From: Butyriboletus loyo
Taxonomy: Eukaryota > Basidiomycota > Agaricomycetes > Boletales > Boletaceae
Assembly (NCBI GenBank): GCA_038093515.1
Contig: JBBPSI010000109.1
Span: forward strand, 23,347 to 87,346
Direction: 5' to 3'
DNA length: 64,000 bases
Positions within the stretch are counted from its first letter, which is position 1, and the number at the start of each line of letters is the position of its first letter. The notes under the pieces were generated by a model. That model was not told the DNA's origin. It worked only from the letters and a program-made list of their open reading frames with translations, and did no database searches. This document shows positions 12,589 through 24,160 of the stretch, in pieces. Position numbers and translations under genes: made by a program.

Positions 12589-12832
12589 TTCTGGTCAGCG
12601 CCAAGGCTGTCCGAACCGGCGGATTCTTGTGGTTGCAGGAGACCAAATGCGGTATGCCTCGGCAAATGCTGCCGATTATATCGGCGCTATAAGTATTCAA
12701 TCTCCGTGACGATGTCGATAGTTCCCTCTCCTTCTCAACTTGCCCAGACAGATTAGCTTGCTTTTGACAGGTGACCGACCGAGCATAACCGTAGTATATA
12801 GTTCTCCTACTGATCGTCTTCCAACAGTGTAA

Positions 12833-14785
12833 ATGAAGCCCAAGTCCACCGATGTTTTCTGCGGCGATTTCGCCCACAATCTACTCTTGTACAAGGACAA
12901 CTCTACATTCTATCAGGTTTCGCCCTTTCTGGAGCTTACTCAGGACACTACGACATGTCTTCCGATGTCATCTACACCAATTCGAGCGCGACATGGCACC
13001 CGATCGCTTCAGCCTGTGTGTTGGGATCCACCGATCACGACTACGCCGCGCTCTTTCGTCACGTCGTCGACATCGTCCCTCTCTATGCCAAACATGCAAA
13101 CCGTGTTTTCACCGAGCCCTTTGCCAGTCTCACGAGCTCCCTCTTTGGTTTTTCCTGAAATATCACCGCCTTCTCAAGGATCAGGAAGCACTCCCTTCGA
13201 GCGACAATTTGTTGGTGATTTTTCTCGGGAATGGAACAATATCAGCACTCAAATTTCCCCCGTCGCTCGAAGGGACACTCATTCTTCGTTCTCCCTCTCG
13301 CCAACATTTCCGAACGCTGGGGAAACCCCATCCAGGATTGACTATGGCCCAACTTCCCAGGATTCCCAAGATGCCATCGGACGAGTCTCCCTGATCAATA
13401 GGTTCATATCTGCAGCGGCGGATGAATCTGCGACTATTGAAGATGATACCCATCTTTTGACTTTGCCATTTCAGGACCGTTCAACCCCTCTGTCAGATCT
13501 GTCGGATCTCACTTCACTTTCGTCTCCCGAATCTTCCGATCACTTCGGACGTGGACTCGACTTGCGAAGTAGCTCTCCACCTACCTCTCCAACCGCAGAG
13601 AGACCCAATGACCTAAGGCAATCGAATATCCAGCATAACAATCAACCCCCAAATCCTGCACGAGAGTCCTCTTCTAGCCAATCGACTCGAAGCTCTCCTC
13701 ATTCCCGTGACTCGGATTACCAGCCTGCGAAGGGCACCACCGGATGCAAGCGGAAGAGAGTCTCACGAAGCCGCGATGGCGACGAGATACCGATTAAACG
13801 CAAGAAAACACAACCTACCGGCGCTGCGAAAACGACCTCCACCGGCGCCAAGCCTTCGCTGGGGAGTTTGACCCGACGACGACTTCCTACTAATATATCT
13901 TGCCATCCACAGTTTTCTCTTTTCTACCAGCGTTTCCCAGTCAGTTCTTACCTGCGGCTGACTGACGGAAAGTTCGTTCTGTTCATTGGAAACCAACTTG
14001 GTGAATGCTCATGATCCAACACATACTTTAGATTTCCTCTCCTTTCAGCTGACTCTAAACGCATTACGGGGATCTATAACGAACCGCGAGATGCACTAGA
14101 TTTGTATACACCACGTTTCGTCAAGGGATGCGGACCCACAAAGGTCGGCGTTTGCCCGATTTGCATCGAGAGTCCCTCTCGTGGCGGTAAGGGCGAAGCT
14201 GTCTGGCTCTCAATGAAGTTTTCTGCATACAAGTGGTACGTGTCTGATAAAGTATTTACCTCGCCAGCTCACATCACGCCTCTGATAGAGTCAGGCCTTG
14301 CATCGGTAAAAAATACTAAAATAGCGATACGTCCAGTTACCACTTGCAGTACGCCCACGGTACGTTTCCAACTTACACGCATGCAGCCTTCATTAGACTT
14401 CTCAAGGAATTTCTTCTGTTTCTGCACGTCCCTTCTCTCCTCCGGTCGCTTTCCGGACAAACGAGCGTCAGAATCAGACCAAGAACGAGCGCACAAGTAT
14501 ACAAGAGGGTAAATGCCACAAATGCAAGAAATGGATATTTGTGGAAAGTATTAAAAATATAGATATCAAGGCAAGCATTCACAGTCGGGATAGCCATTTG
14601 ACTAAATGGATCGTAGGTGAAAGAACTCTATTGGTGCGTATCGAACTAGGTGATTGGAGCACTCGCGAACTCAGTCGCACAGGTGGAAACATGCTGCTGC
14701 ATGTCACCAAGGTACCCATATGGAGGGAGACGATGACTTTTTTCTAGACGATGAAATTTATCACCGCGCTCAGCAAGTACTGTGA
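12833..14785 (+). CDS. Rua1 C-terminal domain transcription regulator
   Basis: Probable nuclear regulator. A long Ser/Pro-rich region (12900-13700) leads to a basic patch (CKRKRVSRSR, IKRKKTQ). The conserved domain starts SCHPQFSLFYQRFPVSSYL. After a 48-bp intron come YNEPRDALDLYTPRFVKGCG and TKVGVCPICIESPSRGGKG. Further exons give VWLSMKFSAYK, YHLQYAHG, ISSVSARPFSPPVAFRTNER, GKCHKCKKWIFVESIKNIDI, VKELYWWKHAAACHQG and a stop near 14785. The CPIC, CHKC, H and C residues fit the zinc-binding pattern of this domain. One intron after NIDIK has a GC donor. The exact start is uncertain; 12833 is the first ATG of the open frame. No target is inferred. Confidence 0.75.
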
Positions 14786-15183
14786 TCGTGATACTTGATC
14801 CGTTCATCTTAGCCTCCGTCCCTTTACTGGACTTGAACTTTATTATCTTCGTTCTCATCCTCACGTTTCGACGCCGCATTGCTCACCTCCGTTTTGCTAA
14901 CCGCATGGAAATTGTCACCATATTCCCCTGAACCATTTGGCCTGTGCCTATGATGTATGTTGTGTGTTTTTCTGCTCGAAGAAATAGTCGATTGTTCTGA
15001 GTGCGAAGACGATAAGTAACCAGTGCATTTAGTGATTGCTACAAGACTTGTAATACAAGTACATGGTGACAACTTGGTCGTTGCACTGCTACCTGGGCCC
15101 AGCCCTTGCTCAAAGCGTGGTCCCTGATTGGTGTTAACCGATCCAGTTCTGAGCGTCAGCCTCCCAGCAGGAGAGCACTACTC
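14786..15183. other. Intergenic, nothing recognised
   Basis: Between the Rua1 gene and SUS1. ORFs here are short and unlike any family I know. It presumably holds the SUS1 promoter. Confidence 0.5.
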
Positions 15184-15651
15184 ATGTCCAAGTCAACGTC
15201 TGAGACAGACGAATTCTATGAACAAATTCACCGTCGTATGGTCGAAAGTGGAGAATGGGACAGGTGCGCCGTGGTTTCTCGCTACCGGATTTCACTCACG
15301 TCTTACACCGTTCCGATCACAGAATTCTCCGTCTTTTCTCCTCCAAGCTCTCGGAATATGGATGGGTAGATGAGATGCGTCACCGTGCAAAGGGTATGTT
15401 TAGCTTTCCTCAGGGTTACGCTGAGCTGAGCTGATGAAAGCAATTACAGAACGCGCACGGTCGATGGACACGCTTTCCTTTCGGGCGATATTAGAGGAGA
15501 TATCCCCTCCCGCACAAGGTAAATATACATTTGAGCCGGGGTCGGTATAACGCGCCTCATTCTGCCAACTACAGCCGGGATACCTCCAGCAGTGAAGCGC
15601 GAAGTAATGAATATACTCCGACAATATGTCAAAGATCAATTTGAAAAGTGA
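15184..15651 (+). CDS. SUS1: Transcription and mRNA export factor SUS1/ENY2
   Basis: Small helical protein of the SAGA deubiquitinating module and the TREX-2 export complex. Four exons: MSKSTSETDEFYEQIHRRMV with ESGEWD; ILRLFSSKLSEYGWVDEMRH; ERARSMDTLSFRAILEEISP; AGIPPAVKREVMNILRQYVK ending DQFEK. The three introns are about 15265-15321, 15393-15450 and 15521-15574. The product is about 96 residues, the normal size. An upstream in-frame ATG at 15106 is not preferred because conservation begins at 15184. Confidence 0.92.
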
Positions 15652-15834
15652 CAGCCGTGGTGTGGTATATGGCTACGTTCAATGCCATCCCAGTCGTCAA
15701 CTTCACCATCTTACATCCTACTTCCTGGTTGGGTATGCTCATATTGTACATCACGTCGCTCGCCGTAGCTATTGCCAGTTCTAATAGTATTATCGACGGG
15801 AATTACATGCGACATTGGTAAGAATGCCGTATAA

Positions 15835-16591
15835 TCATGAGTGGTCGGGAGAACGACGTCCAGGGTTTAGTGGGTTTTCCGGGGGTGACTGCCCACCCTC
15901 ACCAGCTGTTGACATTTCTTGTTCCACAATCTTCTCCGCCAGTGCCTTGATCTCCTCGGGGTCAGGGCGTATTTTCTCCATCGCCTGCTCATGTATCTGT
16001 TTGCCAATGCCCAACGGTGCCCTCTCCCATGTCGTGACTCTGATACCAACACCCGGCATCTGATGTTTCCGCAAGTAGCGCACCCACCTATCCACGACGA
16101 CCGGGTCTGCATCCCACGCCTTGATGATTCGCTTGTGCACGCGTCGTTCAAAGTTCTCCTGGCTTTTTTTGTGAATGAACGGTCCTCGGAGGACGGTCCA
16201 CATCGACCGCTGTGTCGGAAGTGGTATAGGGCGTGTTGCAGGAATACCCAGCGCACTTGCTGCATGCCCAGCAAAATGTGCAAAGAGGTCAAGGGTGTGA
16301 TGATGGTGCGACCGGAAGTGAATCTCGGCGATGGGAATGGCGTGTGTACGGGGAATTGTCGTTGGAGGGTACAAAGCTCGACCGGGGATGACCATGGAGG
16401 AAATGTCGGCCTCGGACAGCACAACGGGTGCTTCATTCTTTTCGTCCGTCTTCGGCGGTGAAGGGGCTCTGTCCAATGTTTGGCGGAGCTCAAGAGGAAG
16501 AAGAAAGAGTCACGCACAAGGATTTAGTGCTGTCATACCGCACCCATCTCGCCAGCGCCGTCCGCGCCGTCCGTGACGTCCGAGCCAACAT
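15835..16591 (-). CDS. Mitochondrial ribosomal protein uS10m (Rsm10)
   Basis: Small-subunit mitoribosome protein. The start at 16591 gives a basic presequence MLARTSRTARTALARWVRY. One intron (about 16469-16517) joins TKSL to APSPPKTDEK. The core has LYPPTTIPRTHAIPIAEIHF, FAGHAASALGIP, RSMWTVLRGPFIHKKSQENF, then VDRWVRYLRKHQMPGVGIRV, the S10 fold. A C-terminal tail rich in Pro and Glu extends beyond the fold. Divergent from mago nashi, with 139 bp between the start codons. Confidence 0.9.
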
Positions 16592-16730
16592 ATTGACGCG
16601 ACTGCAGGAAGACAGACAGAAGCTAGTGAGATTTCTTGGACTCGATCCGGCAATTCCCGGATTACTCGCCTGTTGGCTTATATATCCTTCGAAAGGCGAA
16701 ACGTGTTCAGCGTTTTCAACGTCGTCTACG
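16592..16730. promoter_or_regulatory. Shared divergent promoter, uS10m / MAGO
   Basis: Only 139 bp separate the start codons, so both leaders and promoters overlap here. A tatatat stretch near 16679 is the only TATA-like sequence. Confidence 0.35.
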
Positions 16731-17489
16731 ATGGGCTCGCACGACAAGGACCCATTCTACCTGAGGTACGTATGGCTGACGTGCACAGTATACGGGGTGC
16801 TAACATTTCCACCAGATATTAGTATGTATTATGTATTCGTTTTGTCAAGATAGCATCAGAGCTGAACATTGCGTATAGCACTGGCCATTCAGGTAAACAC
16901 GGACACGAATTCCTCGAATTCGAGTACTCGCATGGTCGTTTGCGATATGCAAACAACTCAAACTATAGAAATGACAGTCTCATTCGCAAAGAAAGTGAGT
17001 AAGCTGGCCGTTCTATCCCCCCCACTCGATTGATTACGTCCTCTTCAGTGTGGGTTGGGCCTTTAGTGGTCAAGGAGCTTAAGCACATCGTCGAGGCCAG
17101 CGAGATCACAAAGTAGGCATATGATCCATCTAGTGTATCACCATCGCGTTCATCGCTGTTGCAGGGAAGACGACACGAACTGGCCAAAAAAAAACATTGT
17201 CGGAAAGCAAGAGCTTGAAATCCGTATTGGAAATGACCACATCGCCTTCGAGGTTCGTGCCTTTTAGATCATTGAAGAACTGTATTAACCATCGGTTAGA
17301 CTGCAAAAATCGGGTCCCTGGTTGACATTCAGGACAGTGAAGACCCAGAAGGACTGCGTGTCTTCTACTATCTGGTGCAGGATTTGAAGGTATATATTTA
17401 CATTTTTTCTCTGAGCACCGGATAACCTATGGCCCTAGTGTCTCATTTTCTCTCTCATTTCTCTCCACTTCAAAATCAAGCCGATCTAA
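16731..17489 (+). CDS. MAGO: Mago nashi, exon junction complex core subunit
   Basis: Partner of Y14 in the exon junction complex. Seven exons, one only six nucleotides long. Exon 1 (16731-16765) ends in the first two bases of an Arg codon. Microexon 16816-16821 (ATATTA) supplies Arg-Tyr and two bases of the next Tyr. Exon 3 starts at 16879 with THGHSGKHG-type sequence (read here as [19 protein letters not shown]), then [18 protein letters not shown]. Later exons give [68 protein letters not shown] with [10 protein letters not shown], and the last exon [16 protein letters not shown]. About 150 residues, complete. Confidence 0.93.
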
Positions 17490-17966
17490 ATTTGCTGTCA
17501 ACGTGTTTTGTCGCACACTATCACGCTGTGATTCTTCCCTTTACCTCTGGTTGCATGAATGAGTCGTGTAGTTCGTATCAAACCTTTGGTTCGTTTGCGC
17601 AAGATAGTGCTGTATGTTATCTTCGAGGTATGAGTCTCACATTGAAGTCGTCAGCGTGCCCATGGTGACCATATTTTTTAGACTCAAATAATAAGTTTAT
17701 TTGTCCGTATCTCGTCCAATTGTCGCATCAAAGCAAAGATGTGATAGCTCACGAGTAGGGCCTTGTTCACTGAATACCAGTCGACGATGCTCAATTCAAG
17801 CCGACAGGCCACATCCTCTGTACTTTTCTTGTCTGTGACGTGCAGGTAGTTTGATGCGCTCAGACCCTCAATCGACATTACCTGCTATCTCTTATTGTCT
17901 CTTTGTGCGCGCTTCCAGTTTAATAGTGAACAGTGGTGAAGCCGGCCCCTTCCATCTAACGCCTTT
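17490..17966. other. Intergenic, nothing recognised
   Basis: Lies between the facing 3' ends of mago nashi and the unrecognised minus-strand gene. A 64-codon minus ORF (17684-17878) was seen but matches no family I know. Confidence 0.4.
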
Positions 17967-18775
17967 TTATTTGTACATCCTTTTGTCATTCCTGCCCTCT
18001 GAATTGTGCGTTTGACGGATAACAACTCACTAACCACTCTTGTATCATATGATATGCTCACATTCACAGATCGCATGGTCTGGGTGCGACGGACGTAAGC
18101 TTGCCAAGGACCACACTGTTCTGCCCTGTCAGTTTCACCAGCGGACATGAAGTAACGTTGGAGTACTTGCCTTGCGTGCTTCGGTGCAACAAACTGGATG
18201 GCGATTTTTCTCCAACCACTGCAATACCTCGATCACTTTATCCCGTCGCTGTCTGTACCTCCATAACCGTCTGCGTGAAGGAAAGTTTTCTTATTGGTAC
18301 GACTTCACTTCGCTATCCGGAATCCCTATTTCTAACACACCCGTCGTTTTGACAACTTAATGACTGTCGTTGACCAAGCACGTCTCTTGTCAAGGATGTA
18401 CGACTCACCTGCAGTGTACATGTAGCGATTGACATCCTTGAAAGTCGCCATCTTGGCGGCAAATCTGTATGCGAGGTGCTCGAGCACGCAGATAAAGCTC
18501 CACGGCCCATGTCCTGCTCGTACGTCCGTACGAATTACATGATCCCGTCCCAGCCCATGGGTTCAAAAAATGCGTTGGCTCCAACCAGTGCGTTTTTCGC
18601 ACCTGTCGCGAGGGATGGTCCAATTTCTGATGTAAGTTTACATCTCCGAGTCCTGCTTTGACATTTCTGCTAGCCAAGTATGCGTCACCTGGAGGTGGTT
18701 CTCGACCTCGGCAGGTGTCTGGAGGATGGATTTGGTGGCCCCGACATCTCGACGGTCGAGGTACTAGGAGGTGAC
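17967..18775 (-). CDS. Unrecognised multi-exon gene (partial model)
   Basis: I do not recognise the family. Protein-like segments follow each other on the minus strand. About 18750-18690 gives RRDVGATKSILQTPAEVENH. About 18630-18540 gives ATGAKNALVGANAFFEPMGW. About 18515-18410 gives HGPWSFICVLEHLAYRFAAK and DVNRYMYTAG. After an intron (GTGAGT to CATTAAG) come KTTGVLEIGIPDSEVKS and then KIAIQFVAPKHARQVLQRYF, GPWQAYVRRTQTMRSVNVSI and SYDTRVV. A final intron (GTGAGT to AATTCAG) leads to KGRNDKRMYK and a stop at 17967. I could not fix the 5' end or all joins, and one junction may be a frameshift. The opposite strand also has ORFs here, but with less protein-like continuity. Confidence 0.35.
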
Positions 18776-19130
18776 AAGCGGTCTGTGTTTGATGGAGGAT
18801 TTGACAAGGATGGCTTTGCTGGTCGTGTGGGGCCTAAGTTATGTTTTGAAGAAACATCAAAGCGGGAGACGGCGAACACCCACAATTATGTGGTCCAATC
18901 CTACGAAGGTTTACCTATTTGGTATTATCCCTGTGGTGGGCTCGAACTCGTATCCTGTCCATGGAGAGACTGTTGGGTAGTCCGCAAGCCTGCCTTTATC
19001 TTTATTCACGGTGGACTCGTTATTCAAGACATGGTTGGCGTACTATACAAATGTTGCTTGCAATCCACCGCTCGTTTCGCACCTTAATGCCAGAAATACA
19101 CCTTGTTTGATCAGAGAAGGTCGAGTCCAC
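18776..19130. other. Unassigned stretch
   Basis: No supported gene. It may hold the missing 5' exons of the minus-strand gene at 17967-18775. A plus-strand ORF (18680-19087) overlaps it without recognisable motifs. Confidence 0.3.
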
Positions 19131-20650
19131 TCAGAACAGGGCCAGACGTCTTTTCCTTCTCCGCACCGCCTCTTTCGTGCCATCAGCCATCGCCTCTCGA
19201 GTTCTTCCTGCTCGGAATCGAGTTGCTGTTCGGGCTGTCGTCTCGTCACCACGAGATAGGCCATTCGTGGCAGCTTCTCCGACCCGTCCCGTCACGCATA
19301 GCGACGTTCCAGGCTTGACTGTTTCGAGGCCACAGGACAATGCAGGCGGGTATCCACGCATGGCTTTCATCGTTGATTCGCAAGTCAGTGAGGTTTCGGG
19401 TCCAGTCCCGTGCCCCTCCTGAGCGTCCAGCTGCAGATCAGCCATCCAGGCCCGGCACCGTTTTATCAACGTACGGCATGCATCGTCGGATCGCGCGATC
19501 TGCGCACGAAGGCGGAAGACTCTGGGGTCCACTATCACCTCTGGCGGCGGCGGCGACGATGACTCTGTTTCCTGTGTCGACAAAGCTATTTCCGATCTCG
19601 AGTCCGATGGTGTATGCTCCTCCTCCGGTATCACGTCTTGCGGCCGTTGCGCACCGATCGTTCGTGTATCTTGGCTGTTTGAATCATGATACGTACTTGC
19701 CTTGTGGGTTTGTGCATTCGTCCACGTTTTGGTCAGAGCGTCTGACGTGTCGCTTGCTCCCTTGGGGTGGCGCTCAGGATTCATGGCCGCAGACCGCGTA
19801 GCATAGTTACCGCTCCCTCGAGTGGCTGGCTCCAACTTTGCAGTCGCCTTGGACGTACGCATCTTCTTGGAATCCGAGGGTGACGGAGGGACCTTTGAAG
19901 TAACCTGCGATCCACAAGCGCCCGGTCTGTTAGCCTCACAAGGACAGTCCCTCGACAGGCACCGCCTGAAAACGACAAGCCTAGAAGAAGAAGAACTCGA
20001 CGTGGTCTCCGGAACCCAGCCAGTAGGAACAGCGGCGAGTTCGGGGTTAGTCTCGGGACCAACAAACCTTGGACCCGAGTAGCTCGGGAGTAGAATATCC
20101 CCGATCCTGTTCTTGTCAAAGTCATCGGGATCCGTGTCGATATTCTGGGGAATCTGATCGTCCGAGGGTGAGGTCGCGAGCTCACTCTGAAGGCGTGCTT
20201 GCCACGTTGCATGCTGTGATCGGAGAGTGTCTCCCACCGTGACGACGCATAGAAATACGGCCTTTGCCAAATTGTTTCTGAACAGGGTTTCTCGACTGGG
20301 TGTCCCTGCCCTCGGAGAAACCTTGGGTTAAAAACTCCTCGAGAACGCGAGGCAGACGCACCGCGACCAGGGACGCTCTTTCCGAGCGACGCTCGTACTT
20401 GTTGGAGAAGTTTCTCAGCGTCGTTGAGGGACACAAGAGCCTTTTTCGCTGCGCCCAACAGCCCGTCGTCGTTGCAGAGCTCACAGACCAAACAGGTCCG
20501 GCCCTCCCGTGTTTCTGGACAGTCCGTTGCGTGCCATTGTCGTATTTTTTCAACGTTGGAGAACAAGCCGATGGCGTATTCTCGATGACTATCAAGAAAT
20601 TTTTCGCAGATGGCGAGTTCTCCGAGAGACATGGAGGACTTTGAAGGCAT
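19131..20650 (-). CDS. Hypothetical Cys-containing, Ser-rich protein
   Basis: Two exons joined by a short GT-AG intron (about 20282-20325) that links FNPR to NNLAKAVFLC. About 490 residues. The N-terminal exon is helical with LGELAICEKFLDSHREYAIG and SLNDAEKLLQQVRASLGK around a Cys cluster, CPETREGRTCLVCELC. The second exon has a Ser-rich segment and a second cluster, CLSRDCPCEANRPGAC, then a long low-complexity region. A short helix VFRLRAQIARSDDACRTLIK with Trp and Cys follows. A basic tail ends RRRKRRLALF. The paired Cys clusters could bind metal, but the spacing matches no domain I can name. No function assigned. Confidence 0.55.
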
Positions 20651-21835
20651 GATAACGTGAGGGGGGGCTTGGGAAGCTGAGCATGAACGTCGGTGTGAAG
20701 GGGTGTGCGCATGTGGATTGGTAGAGATCCACGTTTTATTTCGTTCTAATGGGGAGGCTGACCATCAGTAATAGCTGGGGGTGGTGGTACTCAGTTGGTG
20801 TCAGCCTCCATTATCACGCAAGAGATTGTTTGTTTTGTCCAGGGGTCTACGGGTTGAACAACCATTCTGATAACTCACACGAATATCCGGTGCTCAAGTC
20901 GAGGGAGTTGGAATTGATGCTGGTATATAAGTTTGGCAAGGACACGGGGCTTTTCGCTGTGAGAACAAGAGCTTCGCTTTTGTTCCGCTCTTTCAGGAGC
21001 GTCGCGAGAAGGGCATAGATGTTCGGTGAGGTGAGCGAAGTCTGGCTCTACCTCCATTGTGGCAACAGCTCGGTGACGATGAATCAATGCCCGCAGGCTT
21101 GGCTTGATCGACTTTGCAACAGTAGATGAAGATTAGTTTGGACGTGGCCCAGAGATCTAGAAAGTCCTCCGGACAGTGGGGGCTGGCAGGGCCCGGCTTC
21201 GTATCTGTTGATCAGTTCTAGTAGTCTTGTTTACTTGGAACTTAGTCCACCTGGCACCACCACATCACAGCTCGACGACTCACTAGCTGTGTGCCGTTCG
21301 GATGCTCCAAGTCAGCGTCACACCTAGATCTGGCACTACGGTTAATTAGCTGTATCAGTCAACTCGAACCTGCTCTGTCAGTAAAAATACCTTTCGCATA
21401 TCGTACACTGGAGTTATCTTTATTGGTTCTCCCAGATCATTGATGAGTTTTTTCAGCTCACGTAGTCCGAGATCCAACCGAAATAACTTCGACACCGTCG
21501 TGAGTATCCTGCGCCCCACCATCAACTTCGACATTTCGGGACGACCGCACCATTGAACATGCCTAGCAGCTATCTCGTTCGGATCTCCGTGGCAGCTGAC
21601 TGTTTCCGACCGGCTTCGTAATCCGTTCATGTGGCAGGATCAGATGGCAGAGCCTACTGGTCCGCGCCGACTGTGCTAGTGCGGACTATGCGGACTTCAA
21701 TGGATACAGCCTCTCCGAGTAAGTTGCCAATCAACGTTGATGGGTCATCCGACGTGTTATCTCAGATGCTCATCGCCTCGATAGGGCTATAAAGTAGTGA
21801 CCAAAAGCCCATCCTTGCTCTGCATACCAGTTACC
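20651..21835. other. Intergenic, nothing recognised; TATA box at the end
   Basis: About 1.2 kb without a recognisable gene. A 91-codon minus ORF (21355-21630) is unlike anything I know. Near the right end a ctataaag element at about 21787 lies 49 bp before the ATG of the questin-oxidase-like gene and is a plausible TATA box. Confidence 0.45.
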
Positions 21836-23730
21836 ATGGCCACTTCCGCACCCCCAGAAATTATCGTCCCTGCGACACCGTCCTCGCAGGAGTTGCTCTC
21901 CCTCCTCTTTCCAGGCGTCAAGCCCCCGCCTTCTCTCCTTGCCCCAGGCCGTGTACCCAATAATGGGCCAGAGGCAACGGCTGCGTTGCTGAAGGCGCTC
22001 AGGGACAATCACGAGCGGAGCCATGTCTTTTTCAACGAGTTCAGCTTCCACAAGTACGTCTCTTTCCTTCGTCGGTCGAGGATCCTTGGTTGCTTACTCG
22101 TTACAGTCACTCTGCCCACCACTTGCTCGCTTTATATGCCCTCGGCGCCCCGGGACCCGTGATAAGCGCTGCCTACGAGGATACCCACCTCGATCATTTG
22201 CGCGTCGCGTTCGTCGCTCCCAACAAGGTCACGATCACAGACGATAACTTCACCGACTACCTGGGAAACGACCAGTACGTCATGATGTTCCTTGTCTCTC
22301 CTTCTCGCTGACATCAACGTCAAGTAATTACAATGCCTACCTCGATTACTTCCACCGTGTCGTGCTCGAGCCCGGTGCGACCATCTCTAATATTCTCGAG
22401 AAATACATCTTCTCTCCCCACTACAACGTCCGCACGCCCCAGCAAGGCGCTGAGCAACCCCAGATGCTCAATCGGTTCCTCGAGATTCTCATTCACCCAA
22501 TCATCCACGCCGGCTACGGTGCTGAGTTTGGCATACCGGGTCTTATCGCGGAAGGTGTGTCGTCCGAAACGGCTGTACGGCTTCTCCATGCATGCGCTGA
22601 TAGTAGGGCGTTTGATCGAAAGGTCTCGCATGGACGTCAGTGCATCCTGCTGGTGCAACCACCCTCATCACGCGTTTGCTCTTCACACCCACGCGTACGA
22701 CTCCCATCACTGATCTGGAGAGGCAAGGTAAGTTGCTCTCACTGTCATCTTTTTCGTGTCTGATAGTGTGATGCGTAGAGCCGGAGTGGCTGCCTAAGCC
22801 AGGGTCGCGCCTGCGGGCATTGAACATTTTATCATTCATGCTTCGTGACCCTCGTTTTGGATCCAAAGTGCTTGACAAGCACGAGTACGCTGCGATGCTC
22901 GAGTCACATGGCGAAGCGATCAACAAATATGGCGAGTTTTGGGACTGTCACATCGAGAGTCAGGAAGACCTGGAGGAACGTATCGAGGAGCTCATCTGGG
23001 CTGCGACGCTGATGTATGGCGTCGGAAGCTGGGACGGGAACGAGGCCGAATACCGTGCCGACTTCTTCACGTACGTACAGCGAGGATGGATGACCTTGCA
23101 TATCTGACTGTTGTGTTCAGTGCACATATCGTGACATCGGTCTTGTTCATTCCCTCGATCTGCGCGTACTTGTCGCGTGAATCACAAACAAAGCTGCTTC
23201 GGGCGCACTTTTTGACGAGCATCACCTGGTGGCTTGTTCGTGGTCGCCCGGGTTTCGCTCTCAAAGCGTTCACGTCTCAACCACTTGCACCGTTCCCTAA
23301 CGCATCATCGTCAAAGCACTCTAACACCCTCCCGGGCTCCCAGCCAACCCCGTCTGCCTGTGCGCTCCCTTCTTCGACGTCTCCCTATGCGACCACGCCG
23401 AACCCATGGTACCCTATCCTCGCCGATGCGCTCGTCCACCCCAACGAGCACCTCTGCAAAGTCCAACGGGCGCTGGCGCACTTTAACGTGCTGTATGGGC
23501 ATCGCGAGGCAGGATTCGTGCTCAAGTCGCTGTACAAGGATGGGGTGGACGTAAATCCCGAGTACGCGTATCTGGACGGGACCGTGTTCTTGCGTGTGGC
23601 GTGGCTAACTGGAGCGGCGCTTGGATGGGTCACTCACGGTGAGGATAACACAGGGGTATGGAATTACCAAGAGTTCCATAAGGCGGCGTTGGAGGACCTG
23701 GAGCTGCTGAGGAGCCAAGGGAGGGCGTAG
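21836..23730 (+). CDS. Questin-oxidase-like protein (DUF4243)
   Basis: Family of GedK/AflY-type Baeyer-Villiger-like oxidases; in agaricomycetes the substrate is unknown. Exon 1 starts MATSAPPEIIVPATPSSQEL and has LLKALRDNHERSHVFFNEF. Next come HSAHHLLALYALGAPGPVI with AAYEDTH, then FTDYLGNDQ, YNAYLDYFHRVVLEPGATIS, IHPIIHAGYGAEFGIPGLIA, EWLPKPGSRLRALNILSFML, EELIWAATLMYGVGSW, FFTAHIVTSVLFIPSICAYL, then PWYPILADALVHPNEHLCKV and QRALAHFNVLYGHREAGF. The His-rich motifs HSAHH, HPIIHAGYG, AHIVTS and HPNEH are the conserved ones. The gene is intact, with six exons in my model. A truncated relative lies at 50554-51125. Confidence 0.85.
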
Positions 23731-24160
23731 GAAAAAGGTGATATTTGTGACATCAGTAACTAAAACCTGTGTTGTCTTTCTGTAAAATAGTTATCAATCG
23801 ATCAACGTCCTGTGTTCACGCTGTTGATGACGGTGACGATGGAATGGAAGTGATGCTCACAGCCTCCTTTAGATCAGGGAATTGCGGTACACTATCTCAT
23901 AATGAATAAAACGACGAACTCGCTACCAAATCGCTAACCTGATAATGCTTACGAATGACCAGCGCTATGCGTACTATACTAGAACTTCAGAAGACGCGAA
24001 ACAGAAACGTACTAACTGCCAGCAGCGGCCGAGAAGCGGCAAGTTGCAAAAAAGGCATTGACTTGCGCCGCGACGCGGTCACGTGCATTCCGCACATCGC
24101 CATATGTGGATGTCTTACATAATTTGAACCAGAAAACCAAGCCTTGGCGGGCCATGCTCG
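23731..24160. other. Intergenic, nothing recognised
   Basis: Terminator side of the questin-oxidase-like gene and promoter side of the kinase gene. No gene signal. Confidence 0.5.

Noticed and set aside
18476..19087. Plus-strand two-exon ORF with a good GTAAGT...CTAG intron
   Set aside because: It overlaps the minus-strand segments that look more like conserved protein, and its translation has no motif. Splice signals alone are not enough.
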